From positions 1 through 34,800 of the forward strand of contig LADW01000087.1 in assembly GCA_000961695.1 (NCBI GenBank): DNA of 34,800 nt. The letters run 5' to 3'. Below, one piece after another: positions 6,951-16,163 of the stretch. How positions within the stretch are numbered: the first letter of the stretch is position 1; every line of letters begins with the position of its first letter. The notes beneath the pieces are model-generated. The model did no database searches. It worked only from the letters and a program-made list of their open reading frames with translations, and was not told where the DNA came from. The DNA is from Hyphomonadaceae bacterium BRH_c29. GTDB lineage: Bacteria; Pseudomonadota; Alphaproteobacteria; Caulobacterales; Hyphomonadaceae. A program made the translations under genes and the position numbers.

Positions 6951-7643
6951 ATGTCTGACCTGATCTGCGCCATTGGAGATATTCACGGAGAGGCCGACCG
7001 TCTCGCAGCGTTGCATGCGGCGATTTTCGATTTCAGGCAGGTCTGCCATCCGGACGCCGCGCTGACGCTGATCCACCTGGGCGACTATGTCGACCGGGGG
7101 CCAGACAGTTGCGGGGTGATCGAACAGCTTATGGCGCTGGATATTCGGGCCGATCTCACGTCGATCTGCCTGAAGGGCAATCACGAACAGATGATGCTGG
7201 AGGGGTGTGACGCCGAGGATGGTGGAATGTGGCGCCGCAGCGGGGGCGAGGATACGCTTGAAAGCTACCGTCTCCGCGGACTTGACGCTGTGCCCAAGAC
7301 CCACCTGTCCTGGCTGCGAGCGTTGCCGGTACACCATGTGATGGAGGACCGGCAGCTCGTCTTCGTGCATGCCGGCATTGCGCCAGCGCGCTGGCCTGAC
7401 CTTGATGACCAGATTGGTCTCTGGACCCGGTCGCCTGGCTTCTTTGATACCGCAACTTGGGACAATCCGGCGCTCGACGGCTGGACGGTGATCCATGGGC
7501 ACACGCCCACCGACGATCATGTGGAAGAACTGCATGGCGATCCGCCGCGGCGGATCAATATTGACACGGGGGCTGTCTTTGGCGGCCAATTGACCGCAAT
7601 CCTGCTGGCTCCGAACGCCTCGCCCGTCTTCCTGCATGCCTAA
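6951..7643 (+). CDS. Metallophosphoesterase, PP2A-like serine/threonine phosphatase
   Basis: A 230-residue calcineurin-like phosphatase with the full metal-site set: GDIHG (near residue 9), GDYVDRG (near 45), GNHE (near 76), FVHAGIA (near 140) and IHGHTP (near 182). Such enzymes hydrolyse phosphoproteins or small phosphoesters with two metal ions in the cytoplasm. The ATG at 6951 starts directly before the first motif but its GGGGAG is only 1 nt away. An in-frame GTG at 6936 is an alternative whose ribosome site would be the terminator's 3' arm. Only 15 nt separate the rplS terminator from the ATG, so expression by read-through or from inside rplS is implied. Confidence 0.92.
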   Translation: MSDLICAIGDIHGEADRLAALHAAIFDFRQVCHPDAALTLIHLGDYVDRGPDSCGVIEQLMALDIRADLTSICLKGNHEQMMLEGCDAEDGGMWRRSGGEDTLESYRLRGLDAVPKTHLSWLRALPVHHVMEDRQLVFVHAGIAPARWPDLDDQIGLWTRSPGFFDTATWDNPALDGWTVIHGHTPTDDHVEELHGDPPRRINIDTGAVFGGQLTAILLAPNASPVFLHA

Positions 7644-7894
7644 GCAGCCTCGCGCCCGCTCGTCGCCTGTTTTGGGAAATGACGGATGTGCTGGCCAAAA
7701 TCGTCCGGCTGGAGAATGCCGGGGCATACCGGAGTCTGGGACATGAACCGTATACGCCACTGTAGATTGCGCGACATGAAACCTTCGCCAGGACGGAGTG
7801 TCCGGACGCGGAAAACCAGGCGCCGGATACCCGCTTACTTAAGGGAATATTGAGGGGTCTGTGATGTCCTGCGGCAGCTGGAGGACAGGGGACT
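7644..7894. other. Intergenic region before the kinase gene
   Basis: About 250 bp between the phosphatase and the hybrid kinase. I see no convincing gene, repeat or terminator. It should hold the kinase promoter. A GGACAGGGG Shine-Dalgarno lies at its end. Confidence 0.5.
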
Positions 7895-9880
7895 ATGAGC
7901 AGCGTCGGCAAGATCGAATTGCTGATGGGGGTGTTGAACCACCTGCCTAACCCTGTTTTCATCAAGGATTCCAATCACGTATGGGTGGAGGCCAATTCGG
8001 CCTTCTGTGCCATCGCCGGATATCCGCGCGAGAAAATGATTGGCGGCACTGACTATGATTTCTTCCCCAGGGAGGAGGCCGACCATTTCCGCCAGGTAGA
8101 TAAAGCTGTCCTCGAAACGCATGTGACAAACGTCGAGATTGTACAGAGTACCAAGCCCAACGGCGAGACGATCTGGGTCGAAACCACCAAGTCCTATTTC
8201 AAGGATGCGGAAGGCAACGCCTATCTCATTTGTGTTCTGACAGATATGACGGAACTGAAGAGGCGGGAAGAGGCGCTGGAAGAGGCACGCGAAGTGGCCC
8301 AGCGTGCTTCGCGATCCAAGTCGGAATTCCTGGCAAATATGAGCCACGAGATCCGTACGCCCATGAACGGCGTGCTCGGCATGTCTCAGATCCTTCGCCG
8401 CACGGAGCTGACCGAAGATCAGTCTGAAATTGTCGGCATGATTGAGCGGTCCGGCGAGGCGCTGCTGACCATCATCAATGACATTCTCGACTTCTCGAAG
8501 ATCGAGGCCGGCAAGTTCGAAATCGAAGCCGAGCCTTTTTCGCTGGCGGGCGTGATTGATGATGTGGCAGCCCTTCTGGGTAGTGGGGCGAACGAAAAAG
8601 GCATTGAACTGATCACGGACATTGCGCCGGACGTGCCGGACTATGTGATCGGGGATGCAGGCCGTGTCCGGCAGATCCTCACCAATCTTGTCGGCAACGC
8701 CATCAAGTTCACCTCTGACGGCCATGTTCTGATCAAGGCCAACGGAACGGTTGAGGATGGCAAGGCCTGGCTGTCAATTTCCGTGAAAGACACCGGCATC
8801 GGTATCCCTGGAAACAAGCTGGACACGGTGTTCCGTCAGTTCGAACAGGCCGACTCCTCAACCACGCGCCGCTTCGGCGGCACCGGCCTTGGCCTGTCCA
8901 TCTGCCGCAGCCTGGTCGATGCGATGGGCGGTCATATCAGCGTGACGTCGAAGCCCGGCCTTGGCTCGACATTCCTTGTCGATCTTGTCCTTCCCGTCGC
9001 AGAGGACGAAGCATGGGATGAGCCTGAATCTGCCGCATTGCAGGATCTTTCCGGCGTCCGCGCGCTTGTGATCGACGACATTGCCCTGAATTGCCGGATC
9101 GCGATCGGCCAACTCGGCCAGTACGGCATTTTCGCAGACCATGAGACCAGCCCGAAAGAGGGGTTGCGCCGTCTGGCAGAAGCTCACAATCGCCATGAAC
9201 CCTATCAGCTCCTGATACTGGACTATCAGATGCCCGACATGGATGGGCTGAAAGTGGCGCAGCTGATCCGGTCGAAACCGGCTTTCAAGCGGCTGAAGAT
9301 CATTGTGCAGTCCTCGGTCGATACGGCGGAGGTGAAGACAGCCTTCCTGGAGGCCGGGATCAGCGCCTTCCTGGTCAAGCCGCTGCGCAGCGGGGCGCTT
9401 GGCGCGGCGGTCAACGCAGCGTTTTCCGGGGCGAAGCCGCAAGCCGTCGCGCGGGCAGCCATGGCGCGGCCAGAGCCAGCGCGGGTTGGCGGGCGGATCC
9501 TGATCGCTGAGGACAATGAAGTGAACCAGCGCGTGATGGCGGGTCTGCTGGCGAATACCGGCTATGAGCTGCACTTTGCGGGCAATGGCCAGGTGGCGGT
9601 GGACCTGTTCCGCCGCAATAACTACGCGCTCGTCCTGATGGATGTGTCGATGCCGGTCATGGACGGCATGGCGGCCACAAACGCGATCCGCGAGCTTGAA
9701 GCGGGGGCCGGGCAAAAGCGTACGCCGATCATTGCGGTCACAGCGCATGCCATGGCCGAAGAGGCCGCTTCCTTCCTGGAACGGGGGGTGGATCAGGTGT
9801 TGACCAAGCCAATCAACCAGGCCGAGCTGTTCAAAGCGCTTGAGCACTGGGGGCCAGCGAAATCCCGCCAGGCGGCCTGA
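7895..9880 (+). CDS. Soluble hybrid histidine kinase (PAS-HisKA-HATPase-REC-REC)
   Basis: A 661-residue cytoplasmic hybrid sensor kinase with no membrane segment. A PAS domain covers about 10-120 (LPNPVFIKD, NSAFCAIAGYPREKMIG, WVETTKSYF). The HisKA dimerisation domain carries the phosphoacceptor His151 in SHEIRTPMNG. The ATPase domain has the N box NLVGNAIKF (264-272), DTGIGIP (299-305) and FGGTGLGLSI (327-336). Receiver 1 (about 388-510) keeps the acidic pair Asp394/395, Asp443 and Lys495. Receiver 2 (about 534-652) keeps Asp583 and Lys638. Signal sensed by PAS would flow His151 to a receiver and on to an unlinked phosphotransferase. No Hpt domain or response regulator with an output domain lies nearby, so it is an orphan. 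Confidence 0.96.
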   Translation: MSSVGKIELLMGVLNHLPNPVFIKDSNHVWVEANSAFCAIAGYPREKMIGGTDYDFFPREEADHFRQVDKAVLETHVTNVEIVQSTKPNGETIWVETTKSYFKDAEGNAYLICVLTDMTELKRREEALEEAREVAQRASRSKSEFLANMSHEIRTPMNGVLGMSQILRRTELTEDQSEIVGMIERSGEALLTIINDILDFSKIEAGKFEIEAEPFSLAGVIDDVAALLGSGANEKGIELITDIAPDVPDYVIGDAGRVRQILTNLVGNAIKFTSDGHVLIKANGTVEDGKAWLSISVKDTGIGIPGNKLDTVFRQFEQADSSTTRRFGGTGLGLSICRSLVDAMGGHISVTSKPGLGSTFLVDLVLPVAEDEAWDEPESAALQDLSGVRALVIDDIALNCRIAIGQLGQYGIFADHETSPKEGLRRLAEAHNRHEPYQLLILDYQMPDMDGLKVAQLIRSKPAFKRLKIIVQSSVDTAEVKTAFLEAGISAFLVKPLRSGALGAAVNAAFSGAKPQAVARAAMARPEPARVGGRILIAEDNEVNQRVMAGLLANTGYELHFAGNGQVAVDLFRRNNYALVLMDVSMPVMDGMAATNAIRELEAGAGQKRTPIIAVTAHAMAEEAASFLERGVDQVLTKPINQAELFKALEHWGPAKSRQAA

Positions 9881-9986
9881 GCACCGCACTGCAATGCATT
9901 GACGCGAAGACTTGTGTATTGCACGAGACGCCCTCACGTGTGCGATAGCGCGCAATAATTTACCGCAAACAGGGAAGATTCGGCCG

Positions 9987-11384
9987 ATGGCAGGCAAGAC
10001 ACTCTACGACAAGATCTGGGATGCCCACATGGTGCACACCGATGAGGCGTCGGGGGAAAGCCTTCTTTATATCGACCTGCACCTGATCCATGAGGTGACG
10101 ACACCGCAGGCTTTTGCGGGCCTGAAGGCCGCCGGCCGGGGCGTGCGCCGGACGGACCTGACACTTGCTGTGGCCGACCATAACACGCCGACCGAAAACC
10201 AGGCCGCCGGCCTTGCCGGTGTGACGGATCCTGAGGCGCGTAATCAGCTGGAAACGCTGTCGCGCAATGTCGCCGAATACGGCATCGAATTTTTCCCGAT
10301 GGGCGACATCAATAACGGCATCGTCCATGTCGTCGGACCGGAGCAGGGCCGTACCCAGCCGGGTATGACGATTGTCTGCGGCGACAGCCATACGTCCACC
10401 CATGGCGCGTTTGGCGCGCTGGCGCATGGTATCGGTACGTCGGAAGTGGAGCATGTTCTGGCGACCCAGACGCTTCGTGCCCGGAAGATGCAGAACATGG
10501 CCATCGAAGTGAGCGGCGCGCTGAAGCCCGGTGTCACGGCGAAAGACCTGGCCCTGCACATCATTGCGCAGATCGGCACGGCAGGCGGCACGGGCTGTGT
10601 GATGGAATATCGGGGGCAGGCGATTCGCGACCTCTCCATGGAAGGCCGCATGACACTGTGCAATCTGGCCATTGAAGGCGGCGCGCGCGCTGGCCTCGTT
10701 GCGCCGGATGAGAAGACGTTTGCCTATATGAAGGGGCGCCCCTCTGCGCCGAAGGCTGGCGCCTGGGATGTGGCGGAGGGTTTCTGGAAGACACTGTACA
10801 CAGACGAAGACGCCGTGTTCGATCACGTCATTGAAATCAAGGGCGAGGACATTGAGCCGACCGTGACCTGGGGCACGAGCCCGGAGCAGGGTATCCCGGT
10901 GTCCGGAATTATTCCGAAGCCGGAGGATTTTACCGATCCGGTCAGGGCAGCCGCCTGTGAGCGCGCGCTGGCCTATATGGGGCTTGAGGGCGGGGTTCCG
11001 ATTGCCGGAACGCCGGTGCAGCGTGTCTTTATCGGTTCTTGCACGAATTCGCGCATCGAAGACCTGCGTGCAGCGGCAGACGTGGCCAAGGGCAATCATG
11101 TCGTCGACGGCGTGCGCGCCATGGTGGTTCCGGGCTCCGGCCTTGTCCGGGCGCAGGCGGAAGAAGAGGGTCTAGACCAGATCTTCCTCGAAGCCGGCTT
11201 CGAATGGCGTGAGCCCGGCTGTTCCATGTGCCTCGGCATGAACCCGGACATCCTCTCGCCGGGCGAACGCTGCGCCTCCACCTCGAACCGAAACTTCGAG
11301 GGCCGTCAGGGCCGCGGCGGACGCACCCACCTGATGAGCCCCGCGCTGGCCGCGAAGGCCGCGATTACGGGTGTGATTGGCTAG
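9987..11384 (+). CDS. leuC: 3-isopropylmalate dehydratase large subunit
   Basis: A 465-residue aconitase-family subunit. With LeuD it isomerises 2-isopropylmalate to 3-isopropylmalate in leucine synthesis. The 4Fe-4S ligands are Cys352 (FIGSCTNS) and Cys412/Cys415 ([12 protein letters not shown]). [19 protein letters not shown] (132-150) and the opening [13 protein letters not shown] are diagnostic. The ATG at 9987 starts at the family's normal N-terminus. The stop shares a CTAG with the stop of the convergent DUF3147 gene. leuD is about 3.5 kb downstream rather than adjacent. Confidence 0.98.
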   Translation: MAGKTLYDKIWDAHMVHTDEASGESLLYIDLHLIHEVTTPQAFAGLKAAGRGVRRTDLTLAVADHNTPTENQAAGLAGVTDPEARNQLETLSRNVAEYGIEFFPMGDINNGIVHVVGPEQGRTQPGMTIVCGDSHTSTHGAFGALAHGIGTSEVEHVLATQTLRARKMQNMAIEVSGALKPGVTAKDLALHIIAQIGTAGGTGCVMEYRGQAIRDLSMEGRMTLCNLAIEGGARAGLVAPDEKTFAYMKGRPSAPKAGAWDVAEGFWKTLYTDEDAVFDHVIEIKGEDIEPTVTWGTSPEQGIPVSGIIPKPEDFTDPVRAAACERALAYMGLEGGVPIAGTPVQRVFIGSCTNSRIEDLRAAADVAKGNHVVDGVRAMVVPGSGLVRAQAEEEGLDQIFLEAGFEWREPGCSMCLGMNPDILSPGERCASTSNRNFEGRQGRGGRTHLMSPALAAKAAITGVIG

Positions 11385-11746
11385 AGCTTCAGCCCGAAAC
11401 GGGGGCCGAGCCAAGTCATCACAAGGTAGAGCGCAACGGTCAGGAGGCAGCCCGCCGTCAGGGCCAGCCAGAACGGCCAGCCCTGCTTGAGCAGGACCGG
11501 GATGAGCAGGAACATTGGCAGGCTGGGCAGGACGTACCAGAAAGTGGCTGACGAATGGGCGGCCATGTTCCCGGCGTCGGGCCTGTCGCGCCATAGCCAG
11601 ATCATGCCGAGAACGGAGACCAGAGGCAGAGAGGCCACGAGGGCGCCCGCGCCGGGGTAGCGTTTGGAGATTTCCGAAACGATTGCGACAATCGCTCCAG
11701 AGATCAGGGCTTTTAGGAGCAGGTACGTCATCCACTTAGTTGGCAT
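11381..11746 (-). CDS. DUF3147 family membrane protein
   Basis: A 121-residue protein with four predicted membrane helices, matching the pattern of DUF3147 ([19 protein letters not shown]..., [58 protein letters not shown]). The role is unknown for the family. The start is ATG at 11746, with a downstream Met at 11731 possible. It lies antisense to and converges on leuC, its TAG overlapping the leuC TAG in a shared CTAG. Read with the opposite strand it interrupts the leuC to cysK run. Confidence 0.85.
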   Translation of the reverse strand: MPTKWMTYLLLKALISGAIVAIVSEISKRYPGAGALVASLPLVSVLGMIWLWRDRPDAGNMAAHSSATFWYVLPSLPMFLLIPVLLKQGWPFWLALTAGCLLTVALYLVMTWLGPRFGLKL

Positions 11747-11833
11747 GGGCCTGCGGGCTCTGGCAATAAATGTTCAGTGGCGTGATCGGCTAAACCGAGC
11801 TTTCAGTTGCGTCTCCACCACCGCAGACGGATA

Positions 11834-11853
11834 GTTCGGTTCATAACCGGAAC
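11834..11853 (+). promoter_or_regulatory. Inverted repeat in the cysK leader
   Basis: GTTCGGTT and AACCGGAAC form a hairpin with one bulge and a 3-nt loop (CAT), ending one base before the AGGAGAA ribosome site of cysK. It could modulate ribosome access or be an operator. The evidence is limited to the symmetry. Confidence 0.35.
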
Positions 11854-11861
11854 AGGAGAAC

Positions 11862-12848
11862 ATGATGGCTGGAACCGTGAAATTGCCCGGCAATGTGATG
11901 TTGGATGGCCCGCGTGGGCGGACCTATGCATCCATCCTTGAAACTGTCGGCTCGACGCCGCTTGTGGCCGCGCCGAAATTCGCCGCTGAAAAAGGCATCA
12001 AGGCGAACCTGCTGTTCAAATGCGAGTTCTTCAACCCGCTGGCCTCGGTGAAAGACCGGATCGGCCTGAACATGATCCTGGAGCTGGAAGCCTCCGGCAA
12101 TCTGAAGCCCGGCGGCACGCTGGTTGAGCCGACCTCCGGCAATACCGGCATTGGCCTTGCGTTCGTGGCGGCGTCGCGCGGGTACAAGCTGATCCTGACC
12201 ATGCCGGAATCCATGTCGATCGAGCGGCGCAAGATGCTGGCCTATCTGGGCGCGCAGCTGGAGTTGACGCCGAAAGAGAAGGGCATGGGCGGGGCCATCG
12301 CCAAGGCGCAGGAATTGCTGGCCTCGATCCCAGGTGCCGTGATGCCAAGCCAGTTCGACAATCCGTCCAACCCGGCCATTCATGAGAAGACCACGGCGGA
12401 AGAAATCTGGGTTGATACAGATGGCGCGGTCGATGCGGTGATTGCCGGCATCGGCACGGGCGGCACGTTCACCGGCTGTGGCCGGGTCCTGAAAGCGAAG
12501 AAGGCGAGCGTGAAGATGTTTGCGGTCGAGCCAAGCGGTAGCCCGATCCTTTCCGGTGGTGAGCCTGGCCCGCATATGATTCAGGGCATCGGCGCGGGTT
12601 TCGTTCCCGGCAATGCCGACACGAGCCTGATCGACGAAGTGGTGACGGTTACCAATGAGGAAGCCATGGAAACGGCGCGGCTGCTGGCAAAGCTGGAGGG
12701 TATTCCGGGTGGCATTTCCTCCGGCGCGGCGGCTGCGGCTGCGGTCAAGGTCGGCAGCCGGGACGATATGGCGGGCAAGACGCTGGTCGTGATCCTGCCA
12801 AGCTTTGCCGAGCGTTATGTCTCGACGGCGTTGTTCGAGGGGTTGTAG
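11862..12848 (+). CDS. cysK: Cysteine synthase (O-acetylserine sulfhydrylase)
   Basis: A 328-residue PLP enzyme that makes cysteine from O-acetylserine and sulfide. PLP Schiff-base Lys64 is in NPLASVKDR; the substrate loop [13 protein letters not shown], the phosphate-binding [10 protein letters not shown] and the C-terminal [10 protein letters not shown] are all intact. The order and length match CysK rather than cystathionine beta-synthase, as there are no heme or CBS regions. The start has AGGAGAA 3-6 nt from a double ATG (11862 or 11865). It heads a close-spaced co-oriented run: gst (28 bp gap), a membrane protein gene (4 bp), a VOC gene (4-nt overlap), leuD (10 bp). Confidence 0.95.
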   Translation: MMAGTVKLPGNVMLDGPRGRTYASILETVGSTPLVAAPKFAAEKGIKANLLFKCEFFNPLASVKDRIGLNMILELEASGNLKPGGTLVEPTSGNTGIGLAFVAASRGYKLILTMPESMSIERRKMLAYLGAQLELTPKEKGMGGAIAKAQELLASIPGAVMPSQFDNPSNPAIHEKTTAEEIWVDTDGAVDAVIAGIGTGGTFTGCGRVLKAKKASVKMFAVEPSGSPILSGGEPGPHMIQGIGAGFVPGNADTSLIDEVVTVTNEEAMETARLLAKLEGIPGGISSGAAAAAAVKVGSRDDMAGKTLVVILPSFAERYVSTALFEGL

Positions 12849-12876
12849 ACAAGCCGCTCACACACCGGAGACCCGC

Positions 12877-13512
12877 ATGACCCGATTCACGCTTCACGGC
12901 ATTTTTGCCTCAGGCCCGACTTACAAGGTCGGCCTGATGCTGAACCTCACCGGCACGCCGTATGATTACGAGCATGTCGATTTGCGCTCTGGCGCGCACA
13001 AGGCGGACGCCTTCCTCGCCAAGAACCGCTATGGTCAGGTGCCGGTGCTGGAAGACCGTGAGAAAGACGAATGCCTCTGCCAATCCTCCGTCATCCTCGA
13101 CTTTCTGGCCGATGAGACGGGCAAGTTCGGCGGCAAGGACCGGTCGACCCGCCTGCGGGCGCGGGAATGGCAGTTCTGGGGCGCGGGCGCACTGACCACG
13201 GGCATTTATCGCTCTCGCGCGGTGAAGCTCGGCTTCTTCAAATTCCCCGAACAGGTGGTGGAAGCAAACTTCCAGATGGGCCTCAACGCGGTGAAGGAAC
13301 TGAACACACTGCTGGATGGCAGGGACTGGCTGGTCGGCGCAGGTCCGACGATTGCCGATGTGGATATTTACGGCATTGCCGCCTATGCGCCGCAGGCCGG
13401 AATGGACCTGTCAGTCTATCCGGCGGTGCGCAAATGGATGAAACGGATGGAGGCCCTGCCGGGCTTCAAGGACGTGGATACCTGCCTGCCGCAGAAGAGC
13501 GTGAAAGCCTGA
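12877..13512 (+). CDS. Glutathione S-transferase family protein
   Basis: A 211-residue protein with an N-terminal thioredoxin-fold domain (FTLHGIFASGPTYKVGLMLN; the cis-Pro motif as QVPVLED; the Gln-Ser pair of the glutathione site as CQSSVILDFLAD) and a helical C-terminal domain with the N-capping box TIADVDIYGIAAY. The likely catalytic Ser or Thr is in ASGPT; no Cys is at that place. The substrate is unknown. The ATG at 12877 follows a GGAG at about 12867 and lies 28 bp after cysK, which suggests a link to thiol metabolism. Confidence 0.9.
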   Translation: MTRFTLHGIFASGPTYKVGLMLNLTGTPYDYEHVDLRSGAHKADAFLAKNRYGQVPVLEDREKDECLCQSSVILDFLADETGKFGGKDRSTRLRAREWQFWGAGALTTGIYRSRAVKLGFFKFPEQVVEANFQMGLNAVKELNTLLDGRDWLVGAGPTIADVDIYGIAAYAPQAGMDLSVYPAVRKWMKRMEALPGFKDVDTCLPQKSVKA

Positions 13513-13516
13513 CGCC

Positions 13517-13999
13517 ATGATGGCGTTGCACACGATTGCCCTGTTCGTTCTGGGTCTGGTCATGCTGGCCATGGCCGCCGGTCTGGACGCGATGATCGGG
13601 CTGGACGTGTCCGGCTGGGTGCAGCTTCTGGTGGCTGGGTTTGGTGTTTATCTGATCCTGATGGCCTGGTTCTCGTTGCGCTTTGACCGGCGCCGCGCGG
13701 AGGCGATTGAGACAGGCACGCCGCAGGCGGTGACGTTTGAAGTGAATCGGACAACGGACAAGAACACGGCGGCCTATCTGGCTGAGGTGAAGCTTGGCGA
13801 AGAGGTCTGGATCGTGCCGTTGCGTGTTTCCCGCCGGGTGCGCCGGCTGCACAAGGAAGGCGAACTGAGCGGTCAGGCCTGGCTGGACGCGGAAGGCCGC
13901 CTCGTCGCGCTGGCCCATGAAGACGAACAGCTGCGCGTGATGCCGTTCCCCCGGCGCAAGCGGTTCGGCAAGAAACACAAGAAGAAGAAAAGCAAATGA
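13517..13999 (+). CDS. Small membrane protein with basic C-terminus
   Basis: A 160-residue protein with two N-terminal membrane helices (about 5-25 and 33-53) and a soluble domain of about 100 residues that ends in a very basic tail (RRKRFGKKHKKKKSK). The family is not recognised. There is no Shine-Dalgarno; the gene starts 4 nt after the gst stop and its stop overlaps the next ATG by 4 nt, so translation is probably coupled on both sides. The start may be ATG 13517 or 13520. Confidence 0.72.
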   Translation: MMALHTIALFVLGLVMLAMAAGLDAMIGLDVSGWVQLLVAGFGVYLILMAWFSLRFDRRRAEAIETGTPQAVTFEVNRTTDKNTAAYLAEVKLGEEVWIVPLRVSRRVRRLHKEGELSGQAWLDAEGRLVALAHEDEQLRVMPFPRRKRFGKKHKKKKSK

Positions 14000-14850
14000 C
14001 CCAGATTGTCACCGGCCTAGATCACTTTGTCCTCGTCGTGCCTGAGATCACGTCTGCTGAAGCAGTCTATGCGAGCCTTCTGGGGCGTCCGGCGGATTGG
14101 CGCGCCACAGGGGCGGGCGGGGCGGCGACCGCGATTTTCCGCGTTGCAAATACCAGTATCGAACTCATGGCCCCGGCAGGCGATGGCCCGGTCGGGGATC
14201 GTCTGCGCGACATTATCGAGGACGAAGGTCCGGGCCTGAAGTCGCTGGCTTTCGGCACGGCGGACATCGGCGCGGCGCACCACAGGTTAACGCGGCGCGG
14301 CCTGAAACCGAGCGACATCGTGACGGGTGAGAGCACGAACGAGATGGATGGCAAAGTCCGTACTTGGCAGCGCTTTCGCTGCGCGGACGCGGAAACATCT
14401 GGCATCAAGACGTTCCTGATCCAACCGGACGCGCCGCTGCCTGTGCAGAGCGCCGGGGAGGGGGCAGTGGTCTCGCTCGACCATATCGTCATCGACACAT
14501 CGAACCCTGACAGGGCGCTTGGTCTCTATGGCGCGCGGCTCGGGCTGGATCTCGCGCTCGACCGGAATGCGCCGGAATGGAAGACGCGCTTCCTGTTCTT
14601 CCGTACGGGCGGGCTGACCTTCGAAGTGATCCACAGGCTCGGCGAGGCACATGAGCCGGACGCACCAGACCGGATCTGGGGCCTGACCTGGACGGTCGAT
14701 GACCTTGCCGCTGCCCATGCGCGGCTGGAGGGGTCCGGATTCAATGTCTCGGATATGCGCAAGGGCCGCAAACCCGGCTCAAGCGTCTTCACGGTGCGCG
14801 ACGGCACAATGGCGGTGCCAACGCTTTTCATCGCGCATCAGCCACAGTAA
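13996..14850 (+). CDS. VOC superfamily (glyoxalase-like) protein, two modules
   Basis: A 284-residue protein made of two vicinal-oxygen-chelate halves. The first opens with GLDHFVLVVPEI (His9, a usual metal position) and the second with SLDHIVIDTSNPDRALGLY near residue 160; each is followed by the beta-alpha-beta-beta pattern and a late Glu-containing strand (SIELMAP; LTFEVIHR). Family members include glyoxalases and extradiol dioxygenases; the substrate here is unknown. It overlaps the previous gene by 4 nt (ATGA) and ends 10 bp before leuD. Confidence 0.87.
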   Translation: MTQIVTGLDHFVLVVPEITSAEAVYASLLGRPADWRATGAGGAATAIFRVANTSIELMAPAGDGPVGDRLRDIIEDEGPGLKSLAFGTADIGAAHHRLTRRGLKPSDIVTGESTNEMDGKVRTWQRFRCADAETSGIKTFLIQPDAPLPVQSAGEGAVVSLDHIVIDTSNPDRALGLYGARLGLDLALDRNAPEWKTRFLFFRTGGLTFEVIHRLGEAHEPDAPDRIWGLTWTVDDLAAAHARLEGSGFNVSDMRKGRKPGSSVFTVRDGTMAVPTLFIAHQPQ

Positions 14851-14860
14851 GAAGTCCGCC

Positions 14861-15490
14861 ATGACCCCTTTTACTGAAATCACCGGAACCGCTGCGGCCC
14901 TGCTCGAAAAGGGCAAGCCCATGTCCAATGTCGACACGGACATGATCATCCCGAAACAGTTTCTGAAGACGACCACGCGGACGGGTCTGTCCAAGGGCCT
15001 GTTCTATGAGCTGAAGACGCTTGCCGATGGCTCGCCGAACCCGGACTTTGTGCTCAACAAGCCGGAATTCGCCAAGGCTGGCATCCTGATCACGGGGGAG
15101 AATTTCGGCTGCGGCTCCTCACGCGAGCATGCCCCTTGGGCGCTTGCGGATCAGGGTATTTCGGTCATCATCGCGCCGAGCTTTGCCGATATCTTCCACA
15201 ATAACTGCTACAAGAACGGCATCCTGCCTGTGCGTCTGCCGGTGGAGGTGTGCGAGAAGCTCGCCGCGCAGGCCGGCGGGTCGAACCATGTGTTCTCGGT
15301 CGACCTCGCAAAGCAGACAGTTATCGCACCGGATGGCGAGACCTATGCGTTCGACGTGGACCCGGGCCGCAAGTCGAATCTGATGCAGGGCCTCGACGAG
15401 ATCGGCGCCTCGCTACAGGCTGGCGGCGACATCGACGCCTATGAGGCGACCCGCAAGCTGTCCACGCCGTGGCTGGAACGCGCAGGCTGA
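14861..15490 (+). CDS. leuD: 3-isopropylmalate dehydratase small subunit
   Basis: A 209-residue swivel-domain subunit that pairs with LeuC. Diagnostic segments are NVDTDMIIPKQFLKT (24-38), GENFGCGSSREHAPWAL (about 76-92), and FADIFHNNCYKNGILPV. The start at 14861 follows the VOC gene by 10 bp with a modest AAGAAG site. It ends the cysK-gst-leuD run; a lipoprotein island follows instead of leuB. Confidence 0.98.
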   Translation: MTPFTEITGTAAALLEKGKPMSNVDTDMIIPKQFLKTTTRTGLSKGLFYELKTLADGSPNPDFVLNKPEFAKAGILITGENFGCGSSREHAPWALADQGISVIIAPSFADIFHNNCYKNGILPVRLPVEVCEKLAAQAGGSNHVFSVDLAKQTVIAPDGETYAFDVDPGRKSNLMQGLDEIGASLQAGGDIDAYEATRKLSTPWLERAG

Positions 15491-15525
15491 AACGGGACCA
15501 ACACACATCTGACGAGACGGTCAAA

Positions 15526-15554
15526 TTGACATAAGCCATTGGAGCGAGCATTCT
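15526..15554 (+). promoter_or_regulatory. Candidate promoter of the lipoprotein island
   Basis: A consensus TTGACA (15526-15531) lies 36 bp past the leuD stop, with a weak CATTCT at 15549-15554 after 17 bp. It would serve the first lipoprotein gene. The -10 is poor, so this is tentative. Confidence 0.35.
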
Positions 15555-15589
15555 CTCGCCCGTGGGTGGAATAGGTGAGGTGTGCGACA

Positions 15590-15892
15590 ATGCAAATGCG
15601 TGTTCCAATTCTGACCGGGCTGTTGATGTTGGCGGCCTGCGCTTCAGGTCCAACTGAGCCTAAACAAATCGATCCCAATGATGCGGTCGCGAGCATGGAA
15701 GGGCAGGCTTCGCCGGACGGCTCAGTGATCGTGTGCCGGAAGATCAAGAAACCCGAGTCACGCTTCATGTTCAAAGAGTGCAAGTCGGAGAAGGTCTGGG
15801 CCCAATTCGACGCCTGGACGGCAGAGAATGCCAAGACGGCGCTCGACAAGATTCAGCGCAATGGATGCGGTGGTTCGTTCGGTCGTTGCTAA
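15590..15892 (+). CDS. Small lipoprotein, CR-x13-C-x5-W family, copy 1
   Basis: A 100-residue lipoprotein with lipobox LAAC (Cys17). The mature part has the core shared with the next three genes: Cys49-Arg50, 13 residues, Cys64, 5 residues, Trp70, then FDAWTAENAKTALDKIQR, and two further Cys (93, 100). The paired cysteines suggest one disulfide outside the cytoplasm. Starts at GTG 15575 or ATG 15596 are possible; ATG 15590 is placed about 10 nt after GGTGAGG. The function is unknown. This is the most divergent at its N-terminal linker of copies 1-3, and it is separated from copy 2 by a decayed gene. Confidence 0.78.
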   Translation: MQMRVPILTGLLMLAACASGPTEPKQIDPNDAVASMEGQASPDGSVIVCRKIKKPESRFMFKECKSEKVWAQFDAWTAENAKTALDKIQRNGCGGSFGRC

Positions 15893-15950
15893 AGGAGTCT
15901 TGGCTGGACCAAAAGACGGGCGATACCCATTCCCAAGGACGACAGACCGG

Positions 15951-16110
15951 ATGATTGTGATTGAAGGGACCTTCCGCTTACCGGTCGGCAAGGTGGTGTC
16001 GGCCCGTCCAGCCATGGAAGTCATGATCCTTGCGTCTTTATGAGGCAACCCCTGAGGTGATCTGAAGCGAACGGACAGGTTGCAGCGAAAAGTGCTGTAG
16101 ATGCCATTGC
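15951..16110 (+). pseudogene. Remnant of an ABM-type (YgiN-like) monooxygenase
   Basis: An ATG at 15951 opens MIVIEGTFRLPVGKV, followed by SARPAMEVMILAS. From memory this closely matches the N-terminus of antibiotic-biosynthesis-monooxygenase domain proteins (about 95-100 residues). A TGA stop cuts it at 16041-16043 after 30 residues. Downstream, another frame around 16050-16068 reads PEVI-stop-SER, like the mid-protein strand of the family, so the gene seems to carry deletions and frameshifts. It fills most of the gap between lipoprotein copies 1 and 2. The end is approximate. Confidence 0.55.
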
Positions 16111-16163
16111 AGGAGGAGGGATCAACGGCTACCCGTATCGTTCACCAATAAGGAACTTTTTGA

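Noticed and set aside
9960..11099. A 379-codon open frame antisense to leuC
   Set aside because: LeuC is unambiguous on the plus strand; the antisense product has no family features.
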